In this document: positions 16,568 through 26,077 of the stretch, piece after piece
Layout of the letters: each line of letters opens with the position of its first letter
Numbering within the stretch: position 1 is the first letter of the stretch
Source of the DNA: FEN-1099 sp964511015
GTDB taxonomy: Bacteria > Lernaellota > Lernaellaia > Lernaellales > Lernaellaceae
Assembly (NCBI GenBank): GCA_964511015.1
Contig: CAZEDX010000010.1
Location: 21,902 to 85,901 of the forward strand
Direction of reading: 5' to 3'
Length of the DNA: 64,000 nucleotides
The notes under the pieces: generated by a model
Told to the model about the DNA's origin: nothing
Seen by the model: only the letters and a program-made list of their open reading frames with translations
Databases searched by the model: none
Made by a program: the position numbers and the translations under genes

Positions 16568-18235
16568 GTGCGGTTCACAGGCAAGCCGACCGGTCGTGTT
16601 CCACCTACGCTGGCGGCGGTGGCCTTGTTGGTTTTCGTCGTTGCCGCCGCGGCGTATGCGCCCAAGCTTCCCAATGGCTTCACCTTTGACGACCGCGTCT
16701 TCATTCAGACCGATCCGGCCTTGCGTTCGCTGCCCGGCGCGCTGCACGAATTCACCGTCGACCAGGCGCGGCTATATCGGCCCCTGCGGTCGCTGGCGCT
16801 GGCGAGCTTGATCCACTTCTTCGGCCTCGATTCGAGCCTGCCCTTTCAGGTCGCCGGCATCTTGTTTCACGCTGCCCTGTCGGCGCTGGTTGTTTGTCTC
16901 GCCTGGTTCATGTTGAACAACGTGGAGGTCGCGCTGCTCGCGGGTCTGGTCTTCGCCCTGCATCCGGTCCACGCCGACCGGGTGGCCAACATCACCGGTA
17001 GCTTCGACCTGCTGGGCCTGGTCTTGGCCTACGCCGCCTGGATTTGCGCGTTGGAATACGACCGCTGGGGCGGGCGGGGGCGGCTCGCCGTCGGCGCCGT
17101 GCTGTTGGGACTGGGCTGTTTCGCCAGCGAAGAAGCATTGATGGTCTGGGGATGGTTGTTCGCCTATTTCGCCCTGCGTAGCGAACGCACCGGCCCCAGC
17201 CGTTGGACGTTGATCGTGTTCGGCGCGGTCGCCGCCGTGTATCTGTTGGCACGCACCTCCGTACTCTCCGGCGTGGCGCGCACCGGCGAGTACGCGGCGG
17301 GTAACCTGGCCAGCTCCCTGTACACCACTGCGGTCATCATTTGGCGCTATATCGGTCTGTTGTTCTGGCCGGTGGGGCTTACGCCGGCTTACGGACCAAC
17401 GGTCTATCACTCCGTCTCGCTGCCGGTGGCGGTGGGGTTCGCTGCTCTGGCGGTGCTGGCGGTGCTGGCGCTGGCGCTGCGCCGCCGGACGCCAGCCGTT
17501 ACCTGGGGTTTGTTGTGGTTCTTCGCCGCGCTGGTGCCGTTCGCCAACTTGCTGCCCTCCGACACGCTGATGGCGGAACGCTATCTGTACGCGCCACTCG
17601 GCGGATTCGCGCTGCTGGCCGGCTGGGCCGGAACGCTTTTGTCTCAGCGCCGACGGGCGGCGGTGGCGTTGCTGGTGATTCTGCTGGCCGCATACGCTCT
17701 CGGCGCGGTCGGGCGCGCTCGGGCGTGGGGCGATCCGCTTAAGCTGTGGGGACAGGCCGCCATGCGCGAGCCGAACAGCTTCTTGGCCAACCTCAACGCC
17801 GGTTACCACCTGATCCGGGTGAACCGGTTGGCGGAGGCCAAGATCCGCGTGGAAAAGGCGCGGCAACTGGAGCCGCGGCGCGCCGAGCCGCTGTTGTCGT
17901 TGGCCGAAATCGCCTTCCGGGAAAAACGCGACCGCGCGGGCCTGGACCTGCTGCTGCTGGCGGTTAAAACCGATCCGGCGAACTGCACGGCCAAGAGCGC
18001 CTTGGCGCAAGCGTTCGTTAAAACGGATGACCCGGTCAGCGCGACTCTGGCTGCCCAAGAAGCACTGGCTTGCAACCCGGCCGATCCGACCGCCAACTAC
18101 GTGGCCGGGTACTTGTCGTATCTCGGCCGCCGGTGCGATCTCGCCCGCCGCTACCTGCATGCGGTGGTGAATACCGAGCCGCGACCCGCGCAGTACCAAG
18201 CCGCGATCGATTTGTTGTCTCGCTGTCACGAATAG
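16568..18235 (+). CDS. TMTC-like polytopic membrane protein with C-terminal TPR repeats
   Basis: A 555-residue protein with about ten membrane segments followed by three to four TPR-like repeats (from about residue 400). The N-terminal luminal loop FTFDDRVFIQTDPALRS and the later LVFALHPVHADRV are typical of the TMTC/DUF1736 branch of GT-C glycosyltransferases, which transfer sugars from lipid-linked donors. The GTG at 16568 is placed 5 nt after GGGAG; a TTG at 16556 is possible. The gene ends 5 nt before the stop of the convergent DUF2079-like gene. Confidence 0.8.
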   Translation: MRFTGKPTGRVPPTLAAVALLVFVVAAAAYAPKLPNGFTFDDRVFIQTDPALRSLPGALHEFTVDQARLYRPLRSLALASLIHFFGLDSSLPFQVAGILFHAALSALVVCLAWFMLNNVEVALLAGLVFALHPVHADRVANITGSFDLLGLVLAYAAWICALEYDRWGGRGRLAVGAVLLGLGCFASEEALMVWGWLFAYFALRSERTGPSRWTLIVFGAVAAVYLLARTSVLSGVARTGEYAAGNLASSLYTTAVIIWRYIGLLFWPVGLTPAYGPTVYHSVSLPVAVGFAALAVLAVLALALRRRTPAVTWGLLWFFAALVPFANLLPSDTLMAERYLYAPLGGFALLAGWAGTLLSQRRRAAVALLVILLAAYALGAVGRARAWGDPLKLWGQAAMREPNSFLANLNAGYHLIRVNRLAEAKIRVEKARQLEPRRAEPLLSLAEIAFREKRDRAGLDLLLLAVKTDPANCTAKSALAQAFVKTDDPVSATLAAQEALACNPADPTANYVAGYLSYLGRRCDLARRYLHAVVNTEPRPAQYQAAIDLLSRCHE

Positions 18236-18240
18236 GATTG

Positions 18241-19815
18241 CTACTGAAGCGCTTCCCGCTCTTTTTGCGCTTTGAGTTGCTCCAATAGAGCAACGGCATT
18301 CGCCGTTAGCTCCGGCTGCGGCGCCGCTCCGGCCACTGTCGCCCGCCGCATGAGAATCGCTGTTTCGCTGGTGTCTTCCACTACAAACAAGTTTTCCTGG
18401 ATCAGCCTTAGCGCGGTTGCCAAAGAAGTTGGCGACAACCGCGCGTAGGTGCAGGTCGGGCACCATGGTTCGGTGAGGCCGAGCAGAATCCAGTCGACCG
18501 AGGCATAGGCATCGAGGTTGTCGCCCTGGTTGCCGAATTCGTACAACTCCGCGCGGCTGGACAGCGCCAACAGATAGCGTTCGTTGGTCATCGCCGGCGC
18601 GTCGGGATGGATGCGGCCGATCATCGACCATGCGCGTTCCGCACTCTCGTCAGCACGGTACCATCGCGCGTCGAACAATGTGTCGGGCAACGGACTGGGC
18701 GCGCCATAGGTCCGCCCGCGCCCGAACGGCCCCGGCAGCCACGGCAACACTAGCAGCAGCCCCAACCAGCCCATCAGCAGCACGACCTGCCAGGTGTTCT
18801 TTTTCCCGCCAAGCCAATGGCCGAGACGGGCCAGGCCGACCAAGCCCGCAGCGAAGACGAACGGTATCACCGCCGCCAGCACATGTGCCTGCCGCACCGG
18901 CAACGGATCGGCAAGCAACATAATCTCGAGTAGAATCGGGCCGGCCGGTATCAACGACAACGGACTGAGCGCCAGCAGTCCACCAGTGGCCGCCGCGACC
19001 AGGCCCAGCAGATGCAAATGTTCCGGCGAGAAGATCAACGCCAGCATGTGGCCGGGGTCGGCTTGCCAACTCGCCAGGAAATCGCCCCAGAAGTCCGTGG
19101 TCCGCACGCCGGCGAAGCGGCCGTAAATCGTATCGAACGCCGGATGGAACAACGGAATGATCAGCTTAAGCGAGGCCAGAAACCACAACGAGCCGATGGC
19201 GATGGGCAGCACACTCCAAGTCCATTTGCGCCGCTCGCACAGCGCCAACACGCCGAACGCCGCCAACACCGGCGCCTGGGTCTCTTTCGCCGTCACCGCC
19301 AGAATGGCGAAAAACCAGAACGGCCGCGCCAGGCGACGCCGAAAGTAGACAAAGGCGGCGAGCCATAACGTCGCCACAAGAGTTTCCGGATCGAAATTTC
19401 CCAGCGCCAGTTCGTGCACCGGCGCGAACATCAGCCACGCCAACGCCGCCAGCAACGCCAGGCGCCGGTCGGCGAACAGATCGAATCCCAACCCGAACGC
19501 GGCGAGTGCGCCCAACGCCAACACCAACGCCGCCGCGAAGTAATAGGCGGTCGGCCCGCGGTGGAACACATACGGCACGGCCAGCGGCAGAAAGATCGGC
19601 CGGAAGTGCATGTGGAAAATGATGTCGCCCTTGATCGTGCTGCGCAGCAGACTGCCGTGCGCGGTGTTGTAGAGCGTCTGGTTGTTGACCGCCTCGTCGC
19701 GCGGGTCGTAGCTGAAGAAGGCGCGGTACCGCGCATGCATCAAGCCGGTGAACAACGCCGTGAACGCGGCGATCGCCACGAACAACACGGCGTAGGTCCA
19801 GCGGTGCTCGCGCAT
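18241..19815 (-). CDS. DUF2079-like polytopic membrane protein
   Basis: A 524-residue membrane protein with about ten to eleven hydrophobic segments. The first periplasmic loop (DEAVNNQTLYNTAHG, then HMHFRPIFLPLAVPY) matches the pattern of DUF2079 GT-C-like proteins. The soluble C-terminal part contains CPTCTY. Start choice is the ATG at 19815 after GAAAGGAT; a TTG at 19833 would overlap the GT2 stop (TTGA). It follows a glycosyltransferase gene on the same strand, in keeping with a role in lipid-linked sugar transfer, but no substrate can be named. Confidence 0.78.
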   Translation of the reverse strand: MREHRWTYAVLFVAIAAFTALFTGLMHARYRAFFSYDPRDEAVNNQTLYNTAHGSLLRSTIKGDIIFHMHFRPIFLPLAVPYVFHRGPTAYYFAAALVLALGALAAFGLGFDLFADRRLALLAALAWLMFAPVHELALGNFDPETLVATLWLAAFVYFRRRLARPFWFFAILAVTAKETQAPVLAAFGVLALCERRKWTWSVLPIAIGSLWFLASLKLIIPLFHPAFDTIYGRFAGVRTTDFWGDFLASWQADPGHMLALIFSPEHLHLLGLVAAATGGLLALSPLSLIPAGPILLEIMLLADPLPVRQAHVLAAVIPFVFAAGLVGLARLGHWLGGKKNTWQVVLLMGWLGLLLVLPWLPGPFGRGRTYGAPSPLPDTLFDARWYRADESAERAWSMIGRIHPDAPAMTNERYLLALSSRAELYEFGNQGDNLDAYASVDWILLGLTEPWCPTCTYARLSPTSLATALRLIQENLFVVEDTSETAILMRRATVAGAAPQPELTANAVALLEQLKAQKEREALQ

Positions 19816-19829
19816 GCGTATCCTTTCGC

Positions 19830-20837
19830 TCAAGCGCAGAACCAGACGTTAAGGCCTTCCACGTAACCGTACCGGACGAGGCGGGGCCGAATCAACTCTC
19901 GAGCGCCACGACGGCCGACATACACCAACAGCGGCAGATCGGCCAGACGGGGCAAATCTTCCGGCGAAACAACCGGCGCGCCGGCGTGACGATGACCGAT
20001 CTTGCGCGGATCGATATCGACCCACGCCGCCACCTCGATACCGCGCGCCAACAGCGGCCGCACCGCCCGCCGGCTCGTTTTGCCGGCGCCCCACACCACG
20101 ATGCGCGGCTGCCCGCGCAACGGGCCCTTGGCGAGGTGCTCGGCCTTGAGCCGCGCAAATGCTTCCGGGCCATAGCGCGGATCCACCCGGCTGGCGCGCG
20201 CGCCGTGGTCGCGCCATTGGTACAGCGGCTCGCACACCTTGGCCGCGCGCTGCCCCGCCGCCAACAGGCGCAGGACCAAATCGTAATCCTCCGGAAAATC
20301 CCCGTCCCGCCAACCGCCGGCCAAGCGCAGCAGCGCCGCCGGCAACATCAAGGTCGGGTGGACGATGGGGCATTCGACAAACCGTTCGCGCGCGATTGCC
20401 TCAGGCGTCACCAGTCCATTCACCCAGGCGGCATAGGTCGCGTAGCCGCCGGCGTAATGCTCGCCGGCCGGCGGTTCGATCAGGCACGAAGCCAGATCGA
20501 CTCGCCCCCCGCGCAGCAAAGCGAGTTGCTTTGCCAACCGATCGACGGTGCAGCGGTCGTCGCCGTCCATTCGCGCCACATACTGCCCCTGGGCCTGCGC
20601 CAGACCATTGTTGAGTGCGGCGACAATGCCCAATGGAGGTTGCGAAACCATCTTGATTCGGCGGTCGGCCACGGCATCAACCGCCTCGCGTGTTCCGTCG
20701 GTCGAGCCGTCGTTGACGACAATGATCTCGATATCGGTCAAGGTTTGGCGAAGCAGATCGCCGAGCGCCGCCCCGATCCGCGCGGCCTCGTTGCGGACCG
20801 GAAGCAATACGCTGACCAATGGCGCGGGCGCGGCCAC
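19830..20837 (-). CDS. Family 2 glycosyltransferase with C-terminal Rossmann-like domain
   Basis: A 335-residue protein. Residues 1-230 form a GT-A family 2 domain: VSVLLPVRNEA, VVNDGSTDGT and the metal-binding RMDGDD motif. The C-terminal part (IVVWGAGKTSRRA, then YVGRRGAREL) is a small nucleotide-binding-like domain such as that found fused to some sugar transferases. The GTG start abuts the stop of the AAA+ gene directly. It probably adds a sugar in envelope glycan assembly; donor and acceptor are unknown. Confidence 0.88.
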   Translation of the reverse strand: MAAPAPLVSVLLPVRNEAARIGAALGDLLRQTLTDIEIIVVNDGSTDGTREAVDAVADRRIKMVSQPPLGIVAALNNGLAQAQGQYVARMDGDDRCTVDRLAKQLALLRGGRVDLASCLIEPPAGEHYAGGYATYAAWVNGLVTPEAIARERFVECPIVHPTLMLPAALLRLAGGWRDGDFPEDYDLVLRLLAAGQRAAKVCEPLYQWRDHGARASRVDPRYGPEAFARLKAEHLAKGPLRGQPRIVVWGAGKTSRRAVRPLLARGIEVAAWVDIDPRKIGHRHAGAPVVSPEDLPRLADLPLLVYVGRRGARELIRPRLVRYGYVEGLNVWFCA

Positions 20838-22574
20838 CTACCCGATCAGTGGGCGCAGTTGGCGCAACCGGCGGGCGACTTCGTCGCGCGGCAGACTACG
20901 ATAAGGTTCGGGAAGCAGATCACGGTTGGTGCATTCCATCACCGCCGCCATGGTCTGGTATTCGATCTCTTCCGCGTACACCGGCGGAATGAACTGCGCG
21001 AACGCCTTGGCGATATCCGCCTGTTCCACGCTGTCCCGCCCGGCCACCGCGGCGTGCTTCTTCGCGCGCACCAGAATGGCCTCGAGATCGGCGCCCGACA
21101 ATCGCGGCGCGCCGGCGGCTTGGTATTCCTCTTCGATGGATTTCACCTCAGTGCGCATGTTGTTCTTGCGCACAAATACCTCAAACAATCGGGCGCGGTC
21201 GGCCGCCGAGGTCGGGTGAAACAGCGCGATGTGTTCTTCGGCGCGACCTTGCCGCTTGATGTCGACCGGCAGCAGATCGGGCCGCGCGGTAAGCAGGAAC
21301 CAGATCACCCGGCCACGATTGGCCGTGTCCGCCATGAACGAAGCGATGGTGCCGAAGATGCGGGCACTGGTGCCGCTGTCGCCGTCGGCGTCGCGGTCGC
21401 CGATCCACGTATCGGCCTCATCGATGATCACGCCGAGCGGGCCCATGGCACGAAAGATGGCCAATAACTTCTGCAGATTGGCTTCGGTCACGCCCTGCCA
21501 CTGGCTGCGAATGTTGAGCAGCTTGACACACGGGACGCCGATCTCCCCGGTGAAGCACATGACCAGGAACGTCTTGCCGGTGCCGACCGGGCCACAAACG
21601 AGATAGCCCATGGGCAGCACGTCGAGCCGCCCTTGCTGCAGCATCTTGGCCGCGTTGCGCAATTCGGCCACCGCTTCGTCGGCGCCGGCCACCAGATCGA
21701 GGTTATACTTCGGCTCGATGAACTCCAACAGGCCGTAGCACTCGGCTTCGATCAATTCCTTCTTGCGGCGCATGAGCGACTTCATATTCAGCCGCTGCTT
21801 GTGCCGCATGCCTTCGGCGAGCAGTTGCTTGATGTGCACCCGCGACAGACCGCCGGTCAGTTCCGCAACGGCGGCAACACTGACCTCAGCGACCTCCGTC
21901 CAGTCGCGTCCCTGCACTTCCGTGAGAATGAACGCCTCGCGCTCTGCCCGGTCGGGCATGGCGATGGCCACCTGTGTCGAGTACGGATTGCGCACCACGT
22001 CGCCATGCAGCCGGCTGAGATGTTCGGTGATCAGGCAGAAGGTGACGTCCGCGCCAAGGAAGACCGGGTCGTCGGCCCAATTGCGCAGATAGATGATCGT
22101 CGCGCGGTCGGTTTCCGACAAATAGCCGGATTCGCCCTGCGGCGCGATCAGCTCCGCATATTCGATGATCAGGGCCAGACTTTTTCGTTCAGCGATGCGC
22201 GAACGCAGGTAGCGATCAAGCAGCGGAAATAGCTGCAGCGGGTCGCGGGGCACCTTGATCACGCCCGCTTTCTCGCCGCCGATCATCGTCTGATAGGCCT
22301 GCAAAAAAGCGGCGAAGTCCTTGGCCGTTTCGTTGTTGGCGTAGGTCAGGCCGTCGGCGCGATTGTAGTGCAAGACGAAATCGCGCCCGGCGAAGAGGCT
22401 CTTTTCCAGAAACGTCTTGAGCTCGACAAAACTGGTCGCGCCACCGGCGGTCAACGGCACGAGGTCGCGCACGTTGCCGTGCACCAGAAACTGGCTCACC
22501 GTGTGCGTGGCGTATTTCACCGCCAGCGATGCGGCCCACGGCGGCAATGTATTCAAGTATTCCTGATCGATCAT
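20838..22574 (-). CDS. AAA+ ATPase with degenerate N-terminal P-loop-like domain
   Basis: A 578-residue protein. The second half is an AAA+ ATPase: Walker A GPVGTGKT with Lys334, Walker B GVIIDEAD, and an Arg-finger region near KRQGRAEEH. The first ~280 residues resemble a RecA/AAA-like fold (SLALIIEYAELIAP, FCLITEHLSRL) without a Walker A motif. Its start overlaps the stop of the membrane coiled-coil gene (ATGA), so the two products probably work together. It may remodel a membrane-associated complex; the partner and substrate are unknown. Confidence 0.85.
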   Translation of the reverse strand: MIDQEYLNTLPPWAASLAVKYATHTVSQFLVHGNVRDLVPLTAGGATSFVELKTFLEKSLFAGRDFVLHYNRADGLTYANNETAKDFAAFLQAYQTMIGGEKAGVIKVPRDPLQLFPLLDRYLRSRIAERKSLALIIEYAELIAPQGESGYLSETDRATIIYLRNWADDPVFLGADVTFCLITEHLSRLHGDVVRNPYSTQVAIAMPDRAEREAFILTEVQGRDWTEVAEVSVAAVAELTGGLSRVHIKQLLAEGMRHKQRLNMKSLMRRKKELIEAECYGLLEFIEPKYNLDLVAGADEAVAELRNAAKMLQQGRLDVLPMGYLVCGPVGTGKTFLVMCFTGEIGVPCVKLLNIRSQWQGVTEANLQKLLAIFRAMGPLGVIIDEADTWIGDRDADGDSGTSARIFGTIASFMADTANRGRVIWFLLTARPDLLPVDIKRQGRAEEHIALFHPTSAADRARLFEVFVRKNNMRTEVKSIEEEYQAAGAPRLSGADLEAILVRAKKHAAVAGRDSVEQADIAKAFAQFIPPVYAEEIEYQTMAAVMECTNRDLLPEPYRSLPRDEVARRLRQLRPLIG

Positions 22575-23380
22575 GAACCACTCCCCTGGCGCACGCGCGG
22601 GGCGACCGGCGGTCGGTCGAGCAACAGATCGTTCAACTCGCCCTGCAACAAATGAGCGTCGTTCATGTTGCCGAGGGCGGCATCGACCTGCGCGGTGATG
22701 TCCGCCGGCTGCGTCATTTCCGCCGCCTGCTCGCGCAACAGGTTCACGGTGGAATCCATCAGATCGAGTTGCGCGGCCAGGCGCCGGCGTTTGTCCGCCG
22801 CCGTCGCGGTGCGGTCGCGGCGCTTGATCAACAAGGCACGGTTTTGCTCGAGCGTTTGCCGCAACGTCGGGTCGGTCGCCTGGGCGAGCTTCGCTTCGAG
22901 TTCGGCGATCTCGGCGGCGACCTGCTCAGACGGCGCCGCCGCCAGCCGTTCGAGCTCGCGGTCGCTGTGCAACAACTGCAAATAGGTCAACGACATCGAC
23001 TGCAGATTCGCCAGTACGCCGGCCAGCAGCGGGTCTTCTTCCAACTCACGCCCTTCGACGGCATCGACCACCGCGTTCACTTGTCGGCGGAATCGCTGAT
23101 AGCGTTCCGCCCCATCGGCGGAAATGCCGTCGGCGAGGCGATCGAGCTGCGCCGGCAACACCTCGCCGCCCCAGCCGAGTCGGCGCAGCGTCTGCCGCCG
23201 GAAACTGCGGCTGCCCGACCGCAAAGCGAGGTATAGGCCTTCGAACCCCGCGCCGATTCCGGCCACCACCAGGCCGGTCGTTCCACCCACGATCAGGGAT
23301 ACCACCCCGGCGAACACGACAAACGCCAAATTGCCCGGCCGGGTCAGTGCTTCCACCAGGAAATTGATTTTTTTGGCCAC
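22571..23380 (-). CDS. Membrane-anchored coiled-coil protein, partner of AAA+ ATPase
   Basis: A 269-residue protein with a hydrophobic hairpin at about residues 15-55 (two closely spaced membrane segments) followed by about 200 mostly helical, Ala/Leu/Gln/Glu-rich residues with heptad character (for example AAEIAELEAKLAQA). No family is recognised. It is translationally coupled (ATGA overlap) to the AAA+ ATPase gene. I read it as a membrane adaptor or scaffold for that ATPase. Confidence 0.75.
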   Translation of the reverse strand: MAKKINFLVEALTRPGNLAFVVFAGVVSLIVGGTTGLVVAGIGAGFEGLYLALRSGSRSFRRQTLRRLGWGGEVLPAQLDRLADGISADGAERYQRFRRQVNAVVDAVEGRELEEDPLLAGVLANLQSMSLTYLQLLHSDRELERLAAAPSEQVAAEIAELEAKLAQATDPTLRQTLEQNRALLIKRRDRTATAADKRRRLAAQLDLMDSTVNLLREQAAEMTQPADITAQVDAALGNMNDAHLLQGELNDLLLDRPPVAPRVRQGSGS

Positions 23381-23412
23381 CGGTTGCTCCGCGATCTATG
23401 TGCGTCGGCAGT

Positions 23413-24180
23413 CTAGCACAGCACCGACCGGGCGACGACGGCGGCATCCACCGCGGCCGCGCCGTGCTTCTTACAGACCTTGGCGCATTCGTGCAACGTG
23501 GCGCCCGTCGAGGCCACATCGTCGACCAATAACAGCCGCTGGTTTCGCAGCTCGACGCCCGGCCCAACGGCGAATGCGTTGATCAGATTTTCCCGTCGCC
23601 GGTCGTCGGGCAGTGTGGCCTGGGCCGTGGTGGCACGCGTGCGCTCCAGCCATTCCGCGCGGATGGGCAGCCCCGGCAGCGGCAGCGACCAGAGCAACAG
23701 CAGCGCCTGGTTGAAGCGGCGTTCGCGCAAGCGGTCCGGATGCAGCGGCACCGGCACGATGGCGTCGTATTCGCGCCAAGCGATGCCGCGGTCTTGCACG
23801 GCAAGAAGCACGCGGGCCAACGCTCGCGCCAGGGTGGTGTCGCGACCGTACTTGAAGCGGACGATCGCGTCGGCGACGGCGGGGTCGTAGGCAACCACAC
23901 CACGCAGGCGGTCGTAGGCCGGCCGCTTCCTGGAGCAGACGGGGCAAACATGTCCCCCGTCGCCCCCCGCGAAGGGGACTCCGCACACGGCGCAAAAAGG
24001 CGGGGACAATCGCCGCACGCCGGGCGCGCAGGCGGCGCAGGCGAGCAGGTCGTCCGCCGCGCCAAGGGCGCGGCCGCACCAGGGGCAGACCGGAGGGAAC
24101 AACATTTCGCCGAGGCGCCGGCGCACCCGCCAGGCCAACGTCCGCGAAACGGTGGCGGCGCGGAGCGGCGGGCGCGACAT
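23413..24180 (-). CDS. comF: ComF family protein (phosphoribosyltransferase-like)
   Basis: A 255-residue ComF/GntX-type protein. The N-terminal zinc-ribbon part has paired CxxC motifs (CPWCGRAL, CAACA, CAVCG, CPVC), and the C-terminal PRTase domain carries the PRPP loop LLVDDVASTGAT. ComF proteins are needed for ssDNA uptake or processing in competent bacteria; other members are of unknown role. The ATG at 24180 is 2 nt after the apgM stop; a longer frame inside apgM is rejected as a shadow. Confidence 0.9.
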   Translation of the reverse strand: MSRPPLRAATVSRTLAWRVRRRLGEMLFPPVCPWCGRALGAADDLLACAACAPGVRRLSPPFCAVCGVPFAGGDGGHVCPVCSRKRPAYDRLRGVVAYDPAVADAIVRFKYGRDTTLARALARVLLAVQDRGIAWREYDAIVPVPLHPDRLRERRFNQALLLLWSLPLPGLPIRAEWLERTRATTAQATLPDDRRRENLINAFAVGPGVELRNQRLLLVDDVASTGATLHECAKVCKKHGAAAVDAAVVARSVLC

Positions 24181-24182
24181 GA

Positions 24183-25493
24183 CTACGCGCCGAGTTTGGT
24201 CAGCCGGTCGGCGTAAGCCAGCATCAACGGCATCAGATCGGTGCCGCGCACGCGGCCCAGGCCGCCGGCCATCGCCTCCCGTTCGCCGAAAGCGGCGGCG
24301 CCGTCGCGCATCACCAACCGGCCGTGCATCAGCACCGGCACCGGGTGGAAGCTGTGTGTCTTCATCACCGCCGGCGTCGAGTGGTCGCCGGTCACACACA
24401 GCACGTCGGGTTTGAGGGCCATGATGCGCGGCATGAGGGCATCAACCTGCTGAATCACCTCGACCTTTTTCGCGAAATTGCCGTCTTCGCCGTAGCTATC
24501 GGTCTTTTTCACGTGGACGAAAAAGAAGTCGTAGTCGGCCCAGTACTTCTCCAGCGCAGCGATCTCGTCGGCGATCTGCACCTCGATGCGTTCGCTGGCG
24601 GACCGCGTGAGGTTCTGCTCGTCGGGCGCCGTCTTGAGCACGTCCATGCCGACCAACCGCGCGATGCCGCGGTAGTCGGGGTACGCCGCGATGGCCGCGC
24701 ATCGCATACCGGTCAGTTCGACCATGCTGGGGATTTTTTTGTACGTGTCGAAGCCGCGGGTCAGGATGAAATTCGCCGGCCGGCGGCCGTGCAACGCGGC
24801 GCGGACCTGTCGCAACAGCTCGCCGATCACCTCGGCCGTGTGTTGCGCGGCGGGGTCGTTGGCGGCCTGCGGTTGCGGCGCCGGAGCCAACGGCGAGACG
24901 CCGGTGGCTTGCGGGTCGGTGTCGATCAGCTCGCCCGACCAGCCGCTGCCCTTCAGGTGCAATACCGCGCGGTGCTCTTTGCTCGGCCACAGGTCGAGGT
25001 CGACGCCGGAGATCTTCACCTTGCCGCGCAGCTCGGCGATCAATTCGCTGGCCGGGCCATCCTGAATGCGCCCGGCACGGCGATCGGTCACCAGTAGTTG
25101 GCCGTTCTTTTCCTCGACCGTGCAGAAATTGAGACGCGCGGCGACTTCACCGGCTTGCATTACGTGTGGCTCGAAGCAACGCGCGCCGAACAACGCTAGC
25201 ACGCCGCGACCGATTTCGTAGACCAGCGGGTCGTAGCCGAACAGCGCCAGGTGCGCCAGGCCCGAGCCGGGGGTGAAGCCGGGACCGATCGGGTCTTGCA
25301 ACCCCAGCGCTCCTTCCGCCGCAAGGCGATCGAGGTTTGGTGTGGCCGCCGTCTCGAGTTCGGTCTTGCCGCCGGCCTCGACCGGCAATCCGCCGACGCC
25401 GTCCAACACAAGCAGAACGATTTTCGACTTCGCGCCGGCGCGCTTGGCCAATCGCGAAACCAGTTCCCATTGTGGCGTAACCGGGAATTGCAT
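24183..25493 (-). CDS. apgM: Cofactor-independent phosphoglycerate mutase, archaeal type
   Basis: A 436-residue alkaline-phosphatase-superfamily enzyme converting 3- and 2-phosphoglycerate in glycolysis. Motifs: VLLVLDGVGGLP at the N-terminus with the metal-binding Asp, TPNLDRLA, GSGLAHLALFGYDP with the Ser nucleophile region, and VTGDHSTP near the end. The length and motif order fit the ApgM (2,3-BPG-independent, archaeal-type) group and not GpmI. An AGAGGGGG site supports the start. It lies between rsfS and comF. Confidence 0.93.
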   Translation of the reverse strand: MQFPVTPQWELVSRLAKRAGAKSKIVLLVLDGVGGLPVEAGGKTELETAATPNLDRLAAEGALGLQDPIGPGFTPGSGLAHLALFGYDPLVYEIGRGVLALFGARCFEPHVMQAGEVAARLNFCTVEEKNGQLLVTDRRAGRIQDGPASELIAELRGKVKISGVDLDLWPSKEHRAVLHLKGSGWSGELIDTDPQATGVSPLAPAPQPQAANDPAAQHTAEVIGELLRQVRAALHGRRPANFILTRGFDTYKKIPSMVELTGMRCAAIAAYPDYRGIARLVGMDVLKTAPDEQNLTRSASERIEVQIADEIAALEKYWADYDFFFVHVKKTDSYGEDGNFAKKVEVIQQVDALMPRIMALKPDVLCVTGDHSTPAVMKTHSFHPVPVLMHGRLVMRDGAAAFGEREAMAGGLGRVRGTDLMPLMLAYADRLTKLGA

Positions 25494-25603
25494 GATGCCC
25501 CCTCTTTCCGCGCCGGTATCGGCGTTCGCCTCATCGCGAGCGCCGCGCGGCTCTACCCAACCAGCAAGATCAATACAGTCCTACCGACCTATCGCGCGGC
25601 GAA

Positions 25604-25984
25604 CTAACGGCTCGAACGGGGCGCCGCCGGCCGCGCCGGAGCTTCCTCCATCGCAATGCGCGGCGCATCGGGCCAGATGCCCTCGAGGTCATAGTAGCCA
25701 CGCATCGGTTCGTGGAAGGCGTGGAACACGATATCGCCGAAATCCACCAGCGCCCACAGGCCCTCGTTGACTCCTTCGACCGCCAGTCCCGGCAGGCCCG
25801 CATGCTTCATCTCCTGCGCCACGTGACGCACGATGGTCTGTACCTGCCGCGTCGAGCGGCCATGACAGACGATGACCACGTCGGTGTAGGAGCAAAGGTT
25901 GGCGACTTGCATCAAGACCAGGTCGACGGCGTTCTTTTCAAGGGCGAGTTCGGCGACGCGCTTGGCTTTGGCTAATGTATCCAC
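25604..25984 (-). CDS. rsfS: Ribosome silencing factor RsfS
   Basis: A 126-residue RsfS/Iojap-family protein which binds ribosomal protein L14 and blocks subunit joining when nutrients are short. The family core is complete: DLVLMQVANLCSYTDVVIVC, then EGVNEGLWALVDFGDIVFHAF. The last 20 residues are a Pro/Ala/Arg tail outside the domain. The start is GTG with an AGGAGG site about 12 nt upstream, somewhat far. It heads the rsfS-apgM-comF run, with 110 nt before apgM. Confidence 0.94.
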   Translation of the reverse strand: MDTLAKAKRVAELALEKNAVDLVLMQVANLCSYTDVVIVCHGRSTRQVQTIVRHVAQEMKHAGLPGLAVEGVNEGLWALVDFGDIVFHAFHEPMRGYYDLEGIWPDAPRIAMEEAPARPAAPRSSR

Positions 25985-26077
25985 CTAGACTGCGAGCCTC
26001 CTTGGGGATGTTGGACTTTCCGCGTACATGGTAAGGCCCGGAAGCGGAGGGCGTCAAGCAAAGGCGTTGCCGAACGG

